Below are positions 11,641 to 22,639 of a stretch of 64,000 bases of DNA, piece by piece. The notes beneath the pieces were generated by a model. The model was given only the letters and a program-made list of their open reading frames with translations, ran no database searches and was not told the origin of the DNA. Source of the DNA: Plectosphaerella cucumerina (lineage: Eukaryota; Ascomycota; Sordariomycetes; Glomerellales; Plectosphaerellaceae). A program made the position numbers and the translations under genes. The stretch is taken from contig JAGPXD010000004.1 of NCBI GenBank assembly GCA_020746995.1, forward strand, positions 1,612,001 to 1,676,000, written 5' to 3'. Positions within the stretch are counted from its first letter, which is position 1. Each line of letters begins with the position of its first letter.

Positions 11641-14600
11641 ATGTCGAGCCAGGCGCATCGCCGTCGATCCAGGCGCGAGATCGAAGACGACGACGAAGAC
11701 GACACCCGATACCAGGCGGACTCGCCCTCCGAAGATAACGGCCCGAAGAGGCAGCGTCGGAGAACAATATTGAACGAGGAAGATCCTGCCGATGACGACA
11801 GCGAGCAGGAAGATTCCGGGGTGTCCGGCACTGGACCCAGCCTCAATGGTCATGCTTCAATAGCCGACGAGGACGGTTTCCATCCTGGCACCATTCGTCG
11901 CATGAAGTTGAAGAACTTTGTCACCTACACAGATGCCGAGTTCTTCCCTGGCCCAAACCTCAATATGGTCATTGGACCGAACGGCACCGGAAAAAGCTCA
12001 CTCGTCTGCGCCATCTGTATCGGACTGGGCTACAGCCCGAAGCTTATGGGTCGAGCCACCACTGTCCGTGACTTTGTGAAGAACGGCACACCGACAGCAC
12101 AAATCGAAATCGAACTCCAGAAGCGCCCACAGGATGCCAGAAATCCCATTGTTCGCGTCAAGATCGATCGCGAACGCAACAGTTCAAAATGGTGGATCAA
12201 CGGGAAGGAGGCTACCCACAAAGCCGTTCAGCAGCTTGTGGCCAGCCTCAATATTCAGATCGACAATCTCTGTCAGTTCCTGCCGCAGGACCGGGTGGTA
12301 GAGTTTGCTGGACTGAGCCCTGTTGAGCTTCTCCACGAGACGCTCCGCGCCGCTGCGCCTGCCAAGATGCTGAAGTGGCAAGAACAGCTGCAGGAGCTGC
12401 ACAGGGAGACGAAGACGATGCAGAGCGAGGCGACCAACACCGCCGAAACATTGGCCAACCTGGAGAACCGCCAACAGGCCGTGCAGGCCGACGTCGAGAG
12501 GCTCCGAGAGAGAGAAGCGGTGCAGAAGCGGGTGGCGGATTTGCAGGCTGCTCACGCCATCGTGGCTTACAACGAGGTCCGCGCAAAGTACTCGGATACG
12601 ACCAAGCAATGGAAAGATGCGCGCAATCGTCAGCGACAGCTCGAGGAAGAGTCGGCACCCTCGCTCACCCGGGTCAACAACAAGCAGGAATACCAGGAAG
12701 CTGTGACGGCAGTCGTTGCAGCCCGCAAGTCTGCCCTGCGCAGTGCCGAAAATGTCGTCGAAGGGCTCCTCGGCGAAATCGAGACTGTTGACGAGGCTGT
12801 CAACCGGTGTATCGCTCAGAGTGAAGCCGAACAGCAGGCCTACATGACGAAGAAGAGGGATCTCAGCAAGATTGTCAAGAAAATCGGCGAGCTGGAGAAC
12901 CGGCTGAAGAATAAGCCGGCTGCCTTTGACGCTGCGGAGCACAACACCCGCATTGTGAGTTATCTTAGCACTCGACCGATGACGGTCCTTTCCTAACCCT
13001 TTCCAGCGTTCCCACGAGCATCAGAGGAGAGAACTGGAGGCAGAGGAGCGGAAACATCAGCAAGATGCTCAGGAGCTTAGGCGACAGGGTGTTGCAGCCA
13101 AAACCACGAGCGACCGCCTGAAGGATGAGATTGCCGCCCTGGACACGAGAGAAGGTCAGCAGCTTCAGTTCGTGGCAAAAGAATTCCCCGACGTCGCCAG
13201 AGGCTGGAAGTGGCTCCAACAAAACAGCGACAAATTCGAGATGGAGGTCTTCGGCCCGCCAGCCCTGACCTGCACGATCAAGGACAAGCGCTATTCCGAC
13301 CTCGTCCAGGCCGCCCTTCAAAAAGACGACTTGATGTGCTTCACCACACAATCACGCGAAGACCACAAGAAGCTAAGCGATCACTTCTACAAGGAACTCG
13401 GCCTGTCTGTGTCGATCAGGACATGTCTCACGTCCATCGATGCCTTCCCGCGGCTCTCCCGGGATAACGCGACTTCTCTCGGGTTCGACTGTTTTGCCAT
13501 CGACTGCATCACTGGCCCTGATCCGGTCCTGGCCATGCTCTGCAGCGAGAGGAAGCTTCACCTGACTGGTGTTGCGTTGAGGGACATTGATGACCGTCAG
13601 TACCATACTTTGATGGGCCACGATAAGATCTCGGCCTGGGTGACTGGCCGTCAATTCTACCGCGTCACGCGTCGGAGAGACCTCGGACCGGATGCTGTTT
13701 CAACGGCCACCAGGGAAATCTCGCCCGGTCGCTGGTGGAACGATGATGTCGACACGTCTGCCAAGGAAGAGCTGCAGCAGCGCCTGGACGCTGAAATGGC
13801 CAAGTTTGCGGGTCTGAAGCAGCAAAGTCAGGAGAACAAGGAAGCAGTTAGAGCAACTCACGAGAAGCTCAGAGAGCTTGATGCGACGCTCGTATGTTTT
13901 GTGCCGTCGAGTCTTGGTTTCGTGCACAGCTAACCTGAAGCAGAAAGATCTCATCAACCAGAAGGCAATTCTGCAGAAGGAACAGACGGAATATAAGGCT
14001 CTTCCGAACAAGCTCGGCAAGTCATGTCTGCCTTGGTCTGAGGATCAAGCAGCTAACAGAAACCAGAAACCGAGAAGCGCCACAAGGAAGCTAAGCTCAA
14101 GGAGCTCGAGGTTTCCCGAGACACAATGGCCAAGCTCGACATGGAGATCGACAAGGTCTACGTGCGCAAAGCCAGGGCCGTGCTGAAGCATTACGACGGT
14201 ATTGCGGCTATCCGGGAAGCTCAAGAGGCTCTCTTGGAGGCCACAATCCGCGAGATTGAAGCCAAATCAGACCTGAGCGGGCTCAAGGAGAGGAACATTT
14301 CCATCATGCGTAAGATCGAGGAGGAAAAGGTCAAGGTCGAAGAGCTCGCAGAACTCCGCAGAAAGCAAAAGTCCGACGCCGAGGCGGCCCAGCACAAGGT
14401 TGTCGAAGTCTGCAACGAGAACGAAGGCGGCAAGGAATACCTCACGCAGGTGGCCGGGGACCGTACAACGACTGATCTCGACGAGGAGATTGCCGCGGAG
14501 AAGGCAAAGCTGGAGTTCATTCACGAGGCGAACCCTAACGTCATTCGCGACTACGAGAAGCGCGCCCGCGACATCGAGAAGCTCCGCGGCCGCATGGACC

Positions 14601-15225
14601 GGAACCAGGGCAAGACCGACGAGCTCAACCAGCGTATCAAGGAGATCCGCGACCGGTGGGAGCCGCGGCTCGACGCCCTCGTGTCCAAGATCAACGACGC
14701 ATTTGCCTACAACTTTGAGCAGATCAGCTGCGCGGGCGAGGTGCGCGTGCACAAGGACGACGACTTTGACCAGTGGGCCCTTGACATTCGCGTCAAGTTC
14801 CGGTATGTCGTCGCAGCTTCACCCTCCTACGCACACCAGAAACTGACAAATGCCCTAGCGAAAATGAGACACTCCAGCAGCTCGACCAGCAGCGGCAATC
14901 GGGCGGCGAGCGGGCCGTGTCGACCGTCTTCTTCCTCATGGCGCTGCAGGCCATGGCGCAGGCTCCCTTCCGTGTCGTCGACGAGATCAACCAGGGCATG
15001 GACCCGCGCAACGAGCGCATGGTGCACAGCCGCATGGTCGAAATCGCCTGCAACGAGCATACGAGCCAGTATTTCCTCATCACGCCCAAGCTGCTCCCGA
15101 ACCTCGTCTATCACGAGCGCATGCGCATCCTCAACATCGCCAGCGGCGAGTACATGCCTGACAATGGCGGCCAGCTCAACTTCCGGCGCTGCCTGAAGAT
15201 CCAGAAGGGCCTCAAGGTGGCGTAG
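11641..15225 (+). CDS. smc5: Structural maintenance of chromosomes protein 5 (SMC5)
   Basis: ATPase subunit of the Smc5/6 complex, which acts in homologous-recombination repair, replication-fork stability and rDNA maintenance in the nucleus. Exons: 11641-12954, 13007-13891, 13944-14016, 14067-14802 and 14859-15225, giving 1124 residues. After an acidic/basic disordered leader comes the N-terminal ATPase half, with Walker A GPNGTGKSS at about residues 112-120. Two coiled-coil arms flank a hinge whose residues are encoded mainly between 13150 and 13700. The C-terminal half carries the ABC signature SGGERAVST and Walker B VVDEINQGMD, typical of SMC5. All five exons join in phase. The third intron (14017-14066) begins GCAAGT rather than GT, a GC-AG intron. 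The start ATG at 11641 was chosen because upstream sequence in this frame shows no conserved residues. The gene stands alone; the next downstream feature is a 7.4 kb gene-free stretch. Confidence 0.95.
14017..14066 (+). other. GC-AG intron in SMC5
   Basis: The 50-nt intron runs from GCAAGT to ACCAG, with a CTAAC branch site (14053-14057) about 10 nt before the acceptor. The frame before it ends CTC G and resumes AA ACC GAG AAG, giving Leu-Glu-Thr-Glu-Lys in an expected coiled coil. No in-phase GT donor fits nearby. Confidence 0.85.
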
Positions 15226-18200
15226 GTGTGAGAAAAAGTGTGTAGAGAACAGTCAACTTGTACATTTTGGACGGACGGTCCGTGTTCACGGCGTGGGCAG
15301 GCGTTGCGGGGAGCCATGTTCTTTGATAGATACCAAGGCCGGGAAAGATGGGGAAAGGCGTTTTGGGGGTTACGGACATATCTGTGTGACGGGATTTTTG
15401 AGCGCCCTATACGGAAATGCAAGCGGTCTTGTCGTCATGTCGTGCTGCTCGGGGTATATTGATGTTGATAAGAAGTCCTCGCCGCGGGCGCCTCTTCTCT
15501 CAGGATGGCATCACGTACCTTTCCCCAGGCCACGGGAAAGATGTTTCAACCACACGCTGCGTACCACCAGCCACCCGGGGTGTTACACGACGCCATTGTT
15601 TAAAAAAGGCCGTCTCTCGGGCCGCGGCAGGGGGGCGAGTCAACCGGGGAGAGAGTGGTCTGGACAGATCTCTCTCCCATTGTGTGACGAGGTCTCTACT
15701 GCTGCCCGACATTCATCTGCAGCCTGCGCTGGCGTCTCCCGACACGGGTCCCTCCCGTCACACGGCGGACGAAAGACACGACGATATGCCCGGGGCCGTC
15801 GGACGTTCCCCCTCCCCCCTTCCTTTCCCGTGCGCGCACAAGCTTATCTCCCGCTTGTCTCTCGGCCTGCTTCTACTGTGTGTCACGACAGCATCGTCGC
15901 CGCCGACGTCAGGAATGGGGTCGGTCGGTGGGCATATCGTGCGATGGCTGGCATGTTCGGGGTCTCGATCGGAGCCGGGTCGAGGAACTGGAGAGTGGCA
16001 TGGCGTCCGGTGTGGCATGTGCGGAGAGCCCGGAGCTAGAAGCGAGCCTCCGTTTCTGCAGCAATCTAGAGAGCTGCGCTGGCAGCGGCTAATGTGCTTG
16101 TCTCAGCCTCTCCGTGGATAGTTGACGACGTTGGCCCGAGACAAGGAAGATTGGGTGTTCAACGGGCAGAAGAGGTCTCAGACATTGGCAATCAGGCTTA
16201 CTCCTTACTCTGCCATGTTGGTGTCAGCTGGCCTCATGACTGGCGGTCAAATGTCTCTACATGCCTGCAAGTGATTATCTCTCCTGGGCAGAAGTTCACG
16301 GTCTGATTCGACATATCGCGTGAGGTTGTATGGCTCGCCACCTCGGGCTCGGACTCTGACGCAGGTCGGGCTTGTGGCTTCTTCGGATAGGCTCAAAGTC
16401 AAGTCACCAACATGCATCTGCTGTGAGCAGTGAGGGAGCTTGGCCACAGGAGCTGGCCTATCAGTCCAGGCGTACCTCGCACTCTCGATGGTCAAGCATC
16501 ACATCAGGGGTAGCTCTGCATCGCGGCCAGGGGTCCAGGCTCTCTCGCGGCGGCGGGAGCCTCGGAAGGAGTTCGTCCCCTACTGTGCAAGTCAAGACGG
16601 GAGCTGGCGGCGCTAGTCGGCGCAAGCGGCAGAGAGACAGACACAGCTTATCATAACACCCGGAGGAATGGTGGCATCTCGAGGTTTAGCCAAATTCCTG
16701 CGACTGCCAACGTCGCGTGGCAACCATGGCGCATTGCTGTCGATCAGGAGGCGTAACGACCAATGACGGAAGCTGCTGAGACCCCAGGATTCGATATTGC
16801 CCCTTCTAGTGAAGCACCAGCCCGTCGTCGTCGGAGCCTTCAGTCCTCCAAACGCACAACAGGACGCGGTTCTTAGACAGGACGCGTCCAGGAGAGTTTG
16901 GCCGGCAGAAGGTACACTACTGCAAGGCGTTGAGCGAGGTCAGAGCCGAAAAAGGCTTATCACCGCATCGAGCTAGGGCGGCAGCGGAAATTTCTGGACG
17001 CGGGCGTCTCGTTGGCTCGGAGGCCGTTGTGTTCCTGGCGGGTGTGTTGATCCGGCGTGGTGTGGACCAGGGTGGTCCTGGACGAGGGTGGCAGCACCAC
17101 CTCCAGGGGGCAGCAAGGCCTTTGCGTTTCTTGGGCGTTCTCTCGGCCAGGTCAAGCAGGCTTTCGGAGGGCTTTGGCTCAGGGGTTGCTGTGCCTTTTC
17201 AATGGTGACAAGGGCGATGTGACTCTGGGCCCCGTCTGCCTTGGTCGAGGGAGGGGCTCGAGACCGGGAGACCTGGGAGGGCAGAATGGATTTCTCAATT
17301 TCCCTTCCAGGTTTTCGGTGCAGGCTGCGACTGGCGAGGGGCAATTCCCCCAATCCTCTGATCTACCTCTCCCGAGCGAATGGGATCAGGAGCGTGGGTC
17401 CAGTGTAGCTATTTGTGTCCGCGGACAGCAGGCTGCTGCAGGACACTGGACTGGCTGTTGCTGGGCTCAGAGAGATGGGTGGTGCGGTGCTGACAAGTAC
17501 CTGTACTGCAAGTACTCTGCTGGCTGGCTGCGAGGAGGGACCCGGCCGTCGTCGGAGCAGCCCCATAATGTTATCCCCGGTGGATCGATCATGATGATCA
17601 GTCAGGAGAGCGCGTCCGGCGATCTTGCTTGTGCGTTGCGCCGTGCTGCCTCTGTCGGGTCTAGGGTCGCAGTCCAACACGGGCTTTGGGGGCCAGACTC
17701 CGAGACTCCTTTGCTGTCTTGAGCGAGGAAAACTCTCGAATACCTCCGGACTCCCCGCTGCTTCTATCGTACCAGGCGGCAGGCGGGACTCGAGCCTCGA
17801 GATGGACGGGGGGAGTCACCGGGCGGTTGGACGTGGCGCGAAGTGAAAGACAGGGGGAGGCCGGCTCGATGTGACCCAACCCCATTGCGGATGACAAGGT
17901 TGTGTGATGGAGACGTGATCGGTGATCGGTGCCTCGGGGCGCTCCAGGACTCCAGTCAGGACTCATAATTCAGGAGTGGAAGGTTCCGTGCTGGACAATT
18001 GAGCGAAGCCGAGAGCACTCGGGAGCAGAACAGATCAGCGGCTGCTGAGTGTGTGTGAGCGGGTCGGTCCAGGGAAGACTTGGCACCAAGGATGGGTCGT
18101 CTGGTCGTTCTGGTTTGTTGTGTCTGCCGCGCGCGCGGCTTCTTCGGTCATTGTCGATGTGCTAGTATCGCTGGGTTGGTAATCGGCACCGCAGGATATG

Positions 18201-21200
18201 CGCGGAGCGAGACGTGCGAACGTTTTTGCGAGATTGGCCGGGGTCGAGAGCTGCAGTGTGGGCTGTGGCGCCCCGATTAAGGAATGATGACGTTGAGCCC
18301 GCTCGCTAGAGCAGCACAGCCTCCGGAACGGGTGGAACCTCGTGGCAGACACCCCTGGCTCCTTCCCCTGACATCCTGGGCACCCCCTGGCGCTTTCCCC
18401 CCCTGGCGCGCAGAAGCACCCGAGGAGCGAACTGAAGCCCGCCTGTCCGCTTCTGCGCCCAACATCCAGCGCCGCGGAGTGTGGACTTTGATGTGGACTT
18501 TGGACTCGGACGCACCCGCTGGCAGAACGGTCTGGGCTTGCACCTTTCCCCATCTTGACAACGCCCGGCTCGGTACTGGGCGCCGTGTCCCTCGGAAGCC
18601 GCGCCAGCAACAGGGAAAGTCGGCGACTCAGGCACCCCGCGAATGCCGTCGCGATGGCACTCAGCCTCTGTCGTTGAGAGGGCACGGTGACCGTGACAGC
18701 CTGACGGGATGACCTCTCCCTGCGTTGCACGCCGATCGATTGCCTGTGCAGCTGAAGATGGAACGGGTCAGAGCCATGAGCAACTCCATACTCGTGTGTT
18801 TTGCAAGATACGACACCAACTGATGACGGCCAAAGAGGCCTTCAATACGAGCAGATGCACTTCTGCACTGTACCCTGAATCGCATCGAGTTCGGATTCTT
18901 CTTGGTGGCTTCCTCCAGAGCTTCCTGAACCCGAGCTCGCAGCCCTATGCTCCGCGGCTGCCTGCCTTCAACTCGTGACAGCACAGCACAGCCATACGAA
19001 TACCGACACGAGGAAGCCAAGACTTCCAAGAGGCGCGTCAGACCAGGGCCACCTTACACGACGGAGCCTGACAAGCTTGTGGGCAAGTGCTGATTGCGTG
19101 TGGCAGGGCCGTTGCCCCCACTCGACGGGACCGGTCCGGGACCCTTGGACAACGATGCTGTGCTTTGGTGTTCGTTGCCCGTTGCTGTCGTCGTCGTTGA
19201 CCTCCCCAGTGCTCGTAAAATCCAATGGCCCCTTGGGCATGCGCCACACCACGCTGACACGAGGTGATAGCTGCAGACCAGAGCAACGCGGAAGACCAAA
19301 CACAACTTGTACCCCGAAGTGACAGTGTCAATATGGGACGCTCGGAGCGATGACGAGGACAGGACGACGTGACTGAGACTGCTACAGGCCCCAGGGCCCA
19401 TGTACATTGGACCCGTCTCACAGGCAAAATAGCTTCTGATAAGGCGATTATGGCACACCAACACGCACGCTCCCATCCACACCTGTGAGCAGCCCTGCAG
19501 GAAAGGCCCGGTGGGAGGGGGCCACGGTGATCAATCCGGCAAACGCCCCAGGCCGAGACGAGTTGCCAATCTGGGCAGTGTGAATGGGGGGGCAGTCAAT
19601 GGGCGGGGAATCTGCTTGCTTGCTTGATGTTGTCGGTTTCGGGTTTCTTGGGCCCTGTGAGGCCGATTGACTGAGGTTGATACTCCGGATGCCCCTGAGA
19701 GGTTGGAGGTCGGACATCGGGAGGCCGGAGAGCAAATGTCGGACGTCGTCCCTTGGTTTATTAGACTCAGATCAGTTCAGACGCCACGAGCCGCGACGGG
19801 AGGGATGAGGTCAATCTTGCCCCTGGGATCGTTATCGGGTGGCAGGCACCAACCGACCACCCCGCCCATCTCGTCTCATCTTCGGGCAGCAGGTACATCA
19901 ATTGACCGCCCGCTCCTGCCGCCATCGAGAACGAAACAACGACCCGAGACCCAATTCCTCGTCGTGGTGAGCCGCCCCCAAAAACAGAGTTAAGTTCGCG
20001 GGAGAGCAAGTCAACCTGAACCTGGAAGGGCAAGCGTGTGCTCGCCTTGGCAGGACCACGCACGGATGGCCCGCTAGCGACTGACTGAGGCGGATGGCAC
20101 CTTTCGTCCGCCCGCCACGCCACCGTGACCCGCCCTGACCGACTCAGACTCCCGCCCGCTGGGCCCGGCCGGCGATCGCCAACAGACAACAGAGGTCGGG
20201 CCTTCGGGGGCAAAGGGGTGGCCGTACCGGAATGCAATCCGGAGAAAACAGAACGAAATGCCTCTCCCGCTGGTTCATCTCATTTTTCGGCCCAACCGCA
20301 CATTCCATCCCGACCTCGTCAATGGGGGAAGGGCAGAGGAACCATCATGAAGGCGAGGCGGCAGTGGCTGGCCATCCATCACCCAAACAGTTCGTCTCGA
20401 ACTCCTTCCGAATAGGACCAAGGGACATGGACGCATAAAAATGAAAAAGGGAGAACGACACAGAGCCCGGGCTTCACTGCGGCGATGCAGGCAAGCGACG
20501 GGGCCCTAGGTTGTTTTACATGGAACGGACTCACTCTAGCATCCGCCCACCCGCTTATCCCATCAGTCCAGTACAATTGCCCCCCTTATCCTCGCTGGTT
20601 TTTTTCTTCACAAGCCAAGCTCGGCGTTGTCCTTTTTTTTCTCTTGGTGTCGCGTCCCGGTCGATGCTAGTCGCGGCCCCCCCTCCTCTTCTCTTCCCCC
20701 CCTGCACTGTGCCCTGCCTGCCTGCCCACCCCTGGCCCGTCGTGTCTTGTCCGGTTCTTGGTAGGTGCAGCAGAAAGCGCATCGTCTCCACCCTAAATTC
20801 GCCCATCCCGCTGCTCCCAAGATTCCCGTGCCCGTAGGCACAGTATCAACCAGCATCATCCATCCATCCATCCTATCCAACCACTGGTGAAGCGGTACCT
20901 GCCCGAAAGCCACACGCCGCCCGCCGCTCCCCTTCCTTCCTTCCCCCCCTCCCTTCCCTTCCGTGCGTACCGGGACAGCAGGAACACCCGCCCGCTACAG
21001 GCACAGGAAGGAACCCTAGCGTCCCCTCCAAGCAGGAAAGAGAAGGCAGGCACCTCTACCTCGATCGCAGGTACCTTTTCTCAGGTACCGTCTCTACAGG
21101 TACCCGACCTGTTCTGTAGCAGACAGCGTTCGTCGCCCAGTCTTGCCCAGAAAACCCTGCTCCCCTCCCATTCCATCTTGGGTTGTCTCCGTCGACACGT

Positions 21201-22639
21201 TTGACAACAGAAAGCGGTACCTTCGCCCGGCGTTCTCCCTCGCGAAACACGCCTTCACCTCTTCTCTCTCTGAGTCTCTGCCCACGTCTACCTTACAAAC
21301 CCACCTCTCCAGGTACCTGCCCTGTGCTCTGCTCTACCTACCCTGCTCGCTCTGCCCGCCCGCCCCATCTGCCGACCTGCCCTGCTTGCTTGTCGTCGAC
21401 CGGCCTCTCCCTCCCTCACTCTCACACTCCACCTTCGCTTTTCCAGTGTCCTTCTTTTCTTCCCCTTCTCTCCTCCTCCCATAGACGCGACTCGATCTTT
21501 TCGTTCTCACCACACGCTCGCTGCAATCCGACGAGCAGCTCTCACGCCCGGCAGCAATTCGCTCGCCTGCCCCGTCGTCGTCGTCATCGCGCCAGCGCTG
21601 CGACGATCAATTCCAGGTGACAAAGCCGGCCACACACCTAGGCCCCCGTCCGCCTACCTGCTCCTGTCGTGGTTTAAACTCAACCCACACCACTCACTCC
21701 CGTTGATCGCACACGCCCACGAACCGTGGCTTCGTTACTCCCGGCCATCCCGTCTTGAAACACGAGAGCGCGGCGTGCCTTGTCCTTTCGTTATACCAGC
21801 CCAGCCGCCTGCAACACCCCCCGTCCTTCGACAACCCAACGACGCCAATCGCTCCCCCGGATCTCCTTCGTGGCGGCCAGACGACAGGACCCGACCGCCC
21901 CGACCGACCCCCTACCCACCTGAAGCCGACCTCTTTCAATCGCCCACAGGAGGCCTGACCGCCGCCCCAGTGGCCCACGAAGCCAGCCCGGCCTATCAAC
22001 ACGGCATCAAACCTCAGCTCGACCGGCACTCCCGCCCGTCGACTAGCCCGATTCCAGGCGTCACCTCTCGTTAATCGAACCAGCTTTCCTGCTTTGGTCC
22101 TCCTTTTTGCGTGGGACTCGCGCTGCGCCACCAAATTCGCCGAGACCTCAACTGCCTCGCATCTGCATCCTGCAATCCGTCCCCCTCCTATCGCTCACAC
22201 ACCCCCTTCGACACCTCGCAACCGACCTCGAATGGGTCTGTGGTCCTAGGCCCTTCGACCGCACACGCACCGCACGTACATTGCAGCCCGCCTTTTTGCC
22301 TTGCAGCAGCAACAACCAAGAAGAAGAAAGCAGCGTAATCAAACAGAGCCGCCGAGCGACTCTGTGGAGAAGGGTTAGAGCTGCGAGCCCCCCTGTTGCA
22401 GTACCCGTAATCGCCGTCCGTCCACCCACGCTCGCTGCTGCACCTGCAGTCCACGCGATCGCCTCAACACCCCCCGGCCGTCCCGGTCCACCGACAGCCA
22501 CAAGGCCTCCGACCGCCCGCCCCCTTGCGCTGTCATACCAGAACACAACGCCATCCCGACTCGTTCGCTCGAGGCGCACACGAAAGCTCAGCGGCCTCGA
22601 ACTCGGCCTCGCTGCTAATCCCGATAGGGCCTCTGCACC
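15226..22639. other. 7.4 kb without a recognisable protein gene
   Basis: Open frames on both strands are short or compositionally odd and none shows a family motif or intron chain. The first part should contain the SMC5 3' UTR. The last 2.2 kb (about 20400-22639) is strongly C+T-rich on the plus strand, as expected for a promoter and long 5' leader of the gene starting at 22640, and it contains a cluster of GGTACC sites. The middle (about 16000-20300) shows nothing I can name. Non-coding RNA genes or a lost gene cannot be excluded. Confidence 0.6.
20893..21317. promoter_or_regulatory. cluster of six GGTACC palindromes
   Basis: GGTACC occurs at 20893, 21070, 21084, 21099, 21216 and 21312. Four of the six are preceded by CA or A plus G (AGGTACC or CAGGTACC), and three are spaced 14-15 bp apart. 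The cluster lies 1.3-1.7 kb upstream of the ATG at 22640 in a pyrimidine-rich leader/promoter. It could be binding sites for a transcription factor; no factor is assigned. Confidence 0.5.

Noticed and set aside
15293..16039. 248-residue frame downstream of SMC5
   Set aside because: No motif, no intron signals, mixed composition and overlap with equally long frames in other phases.
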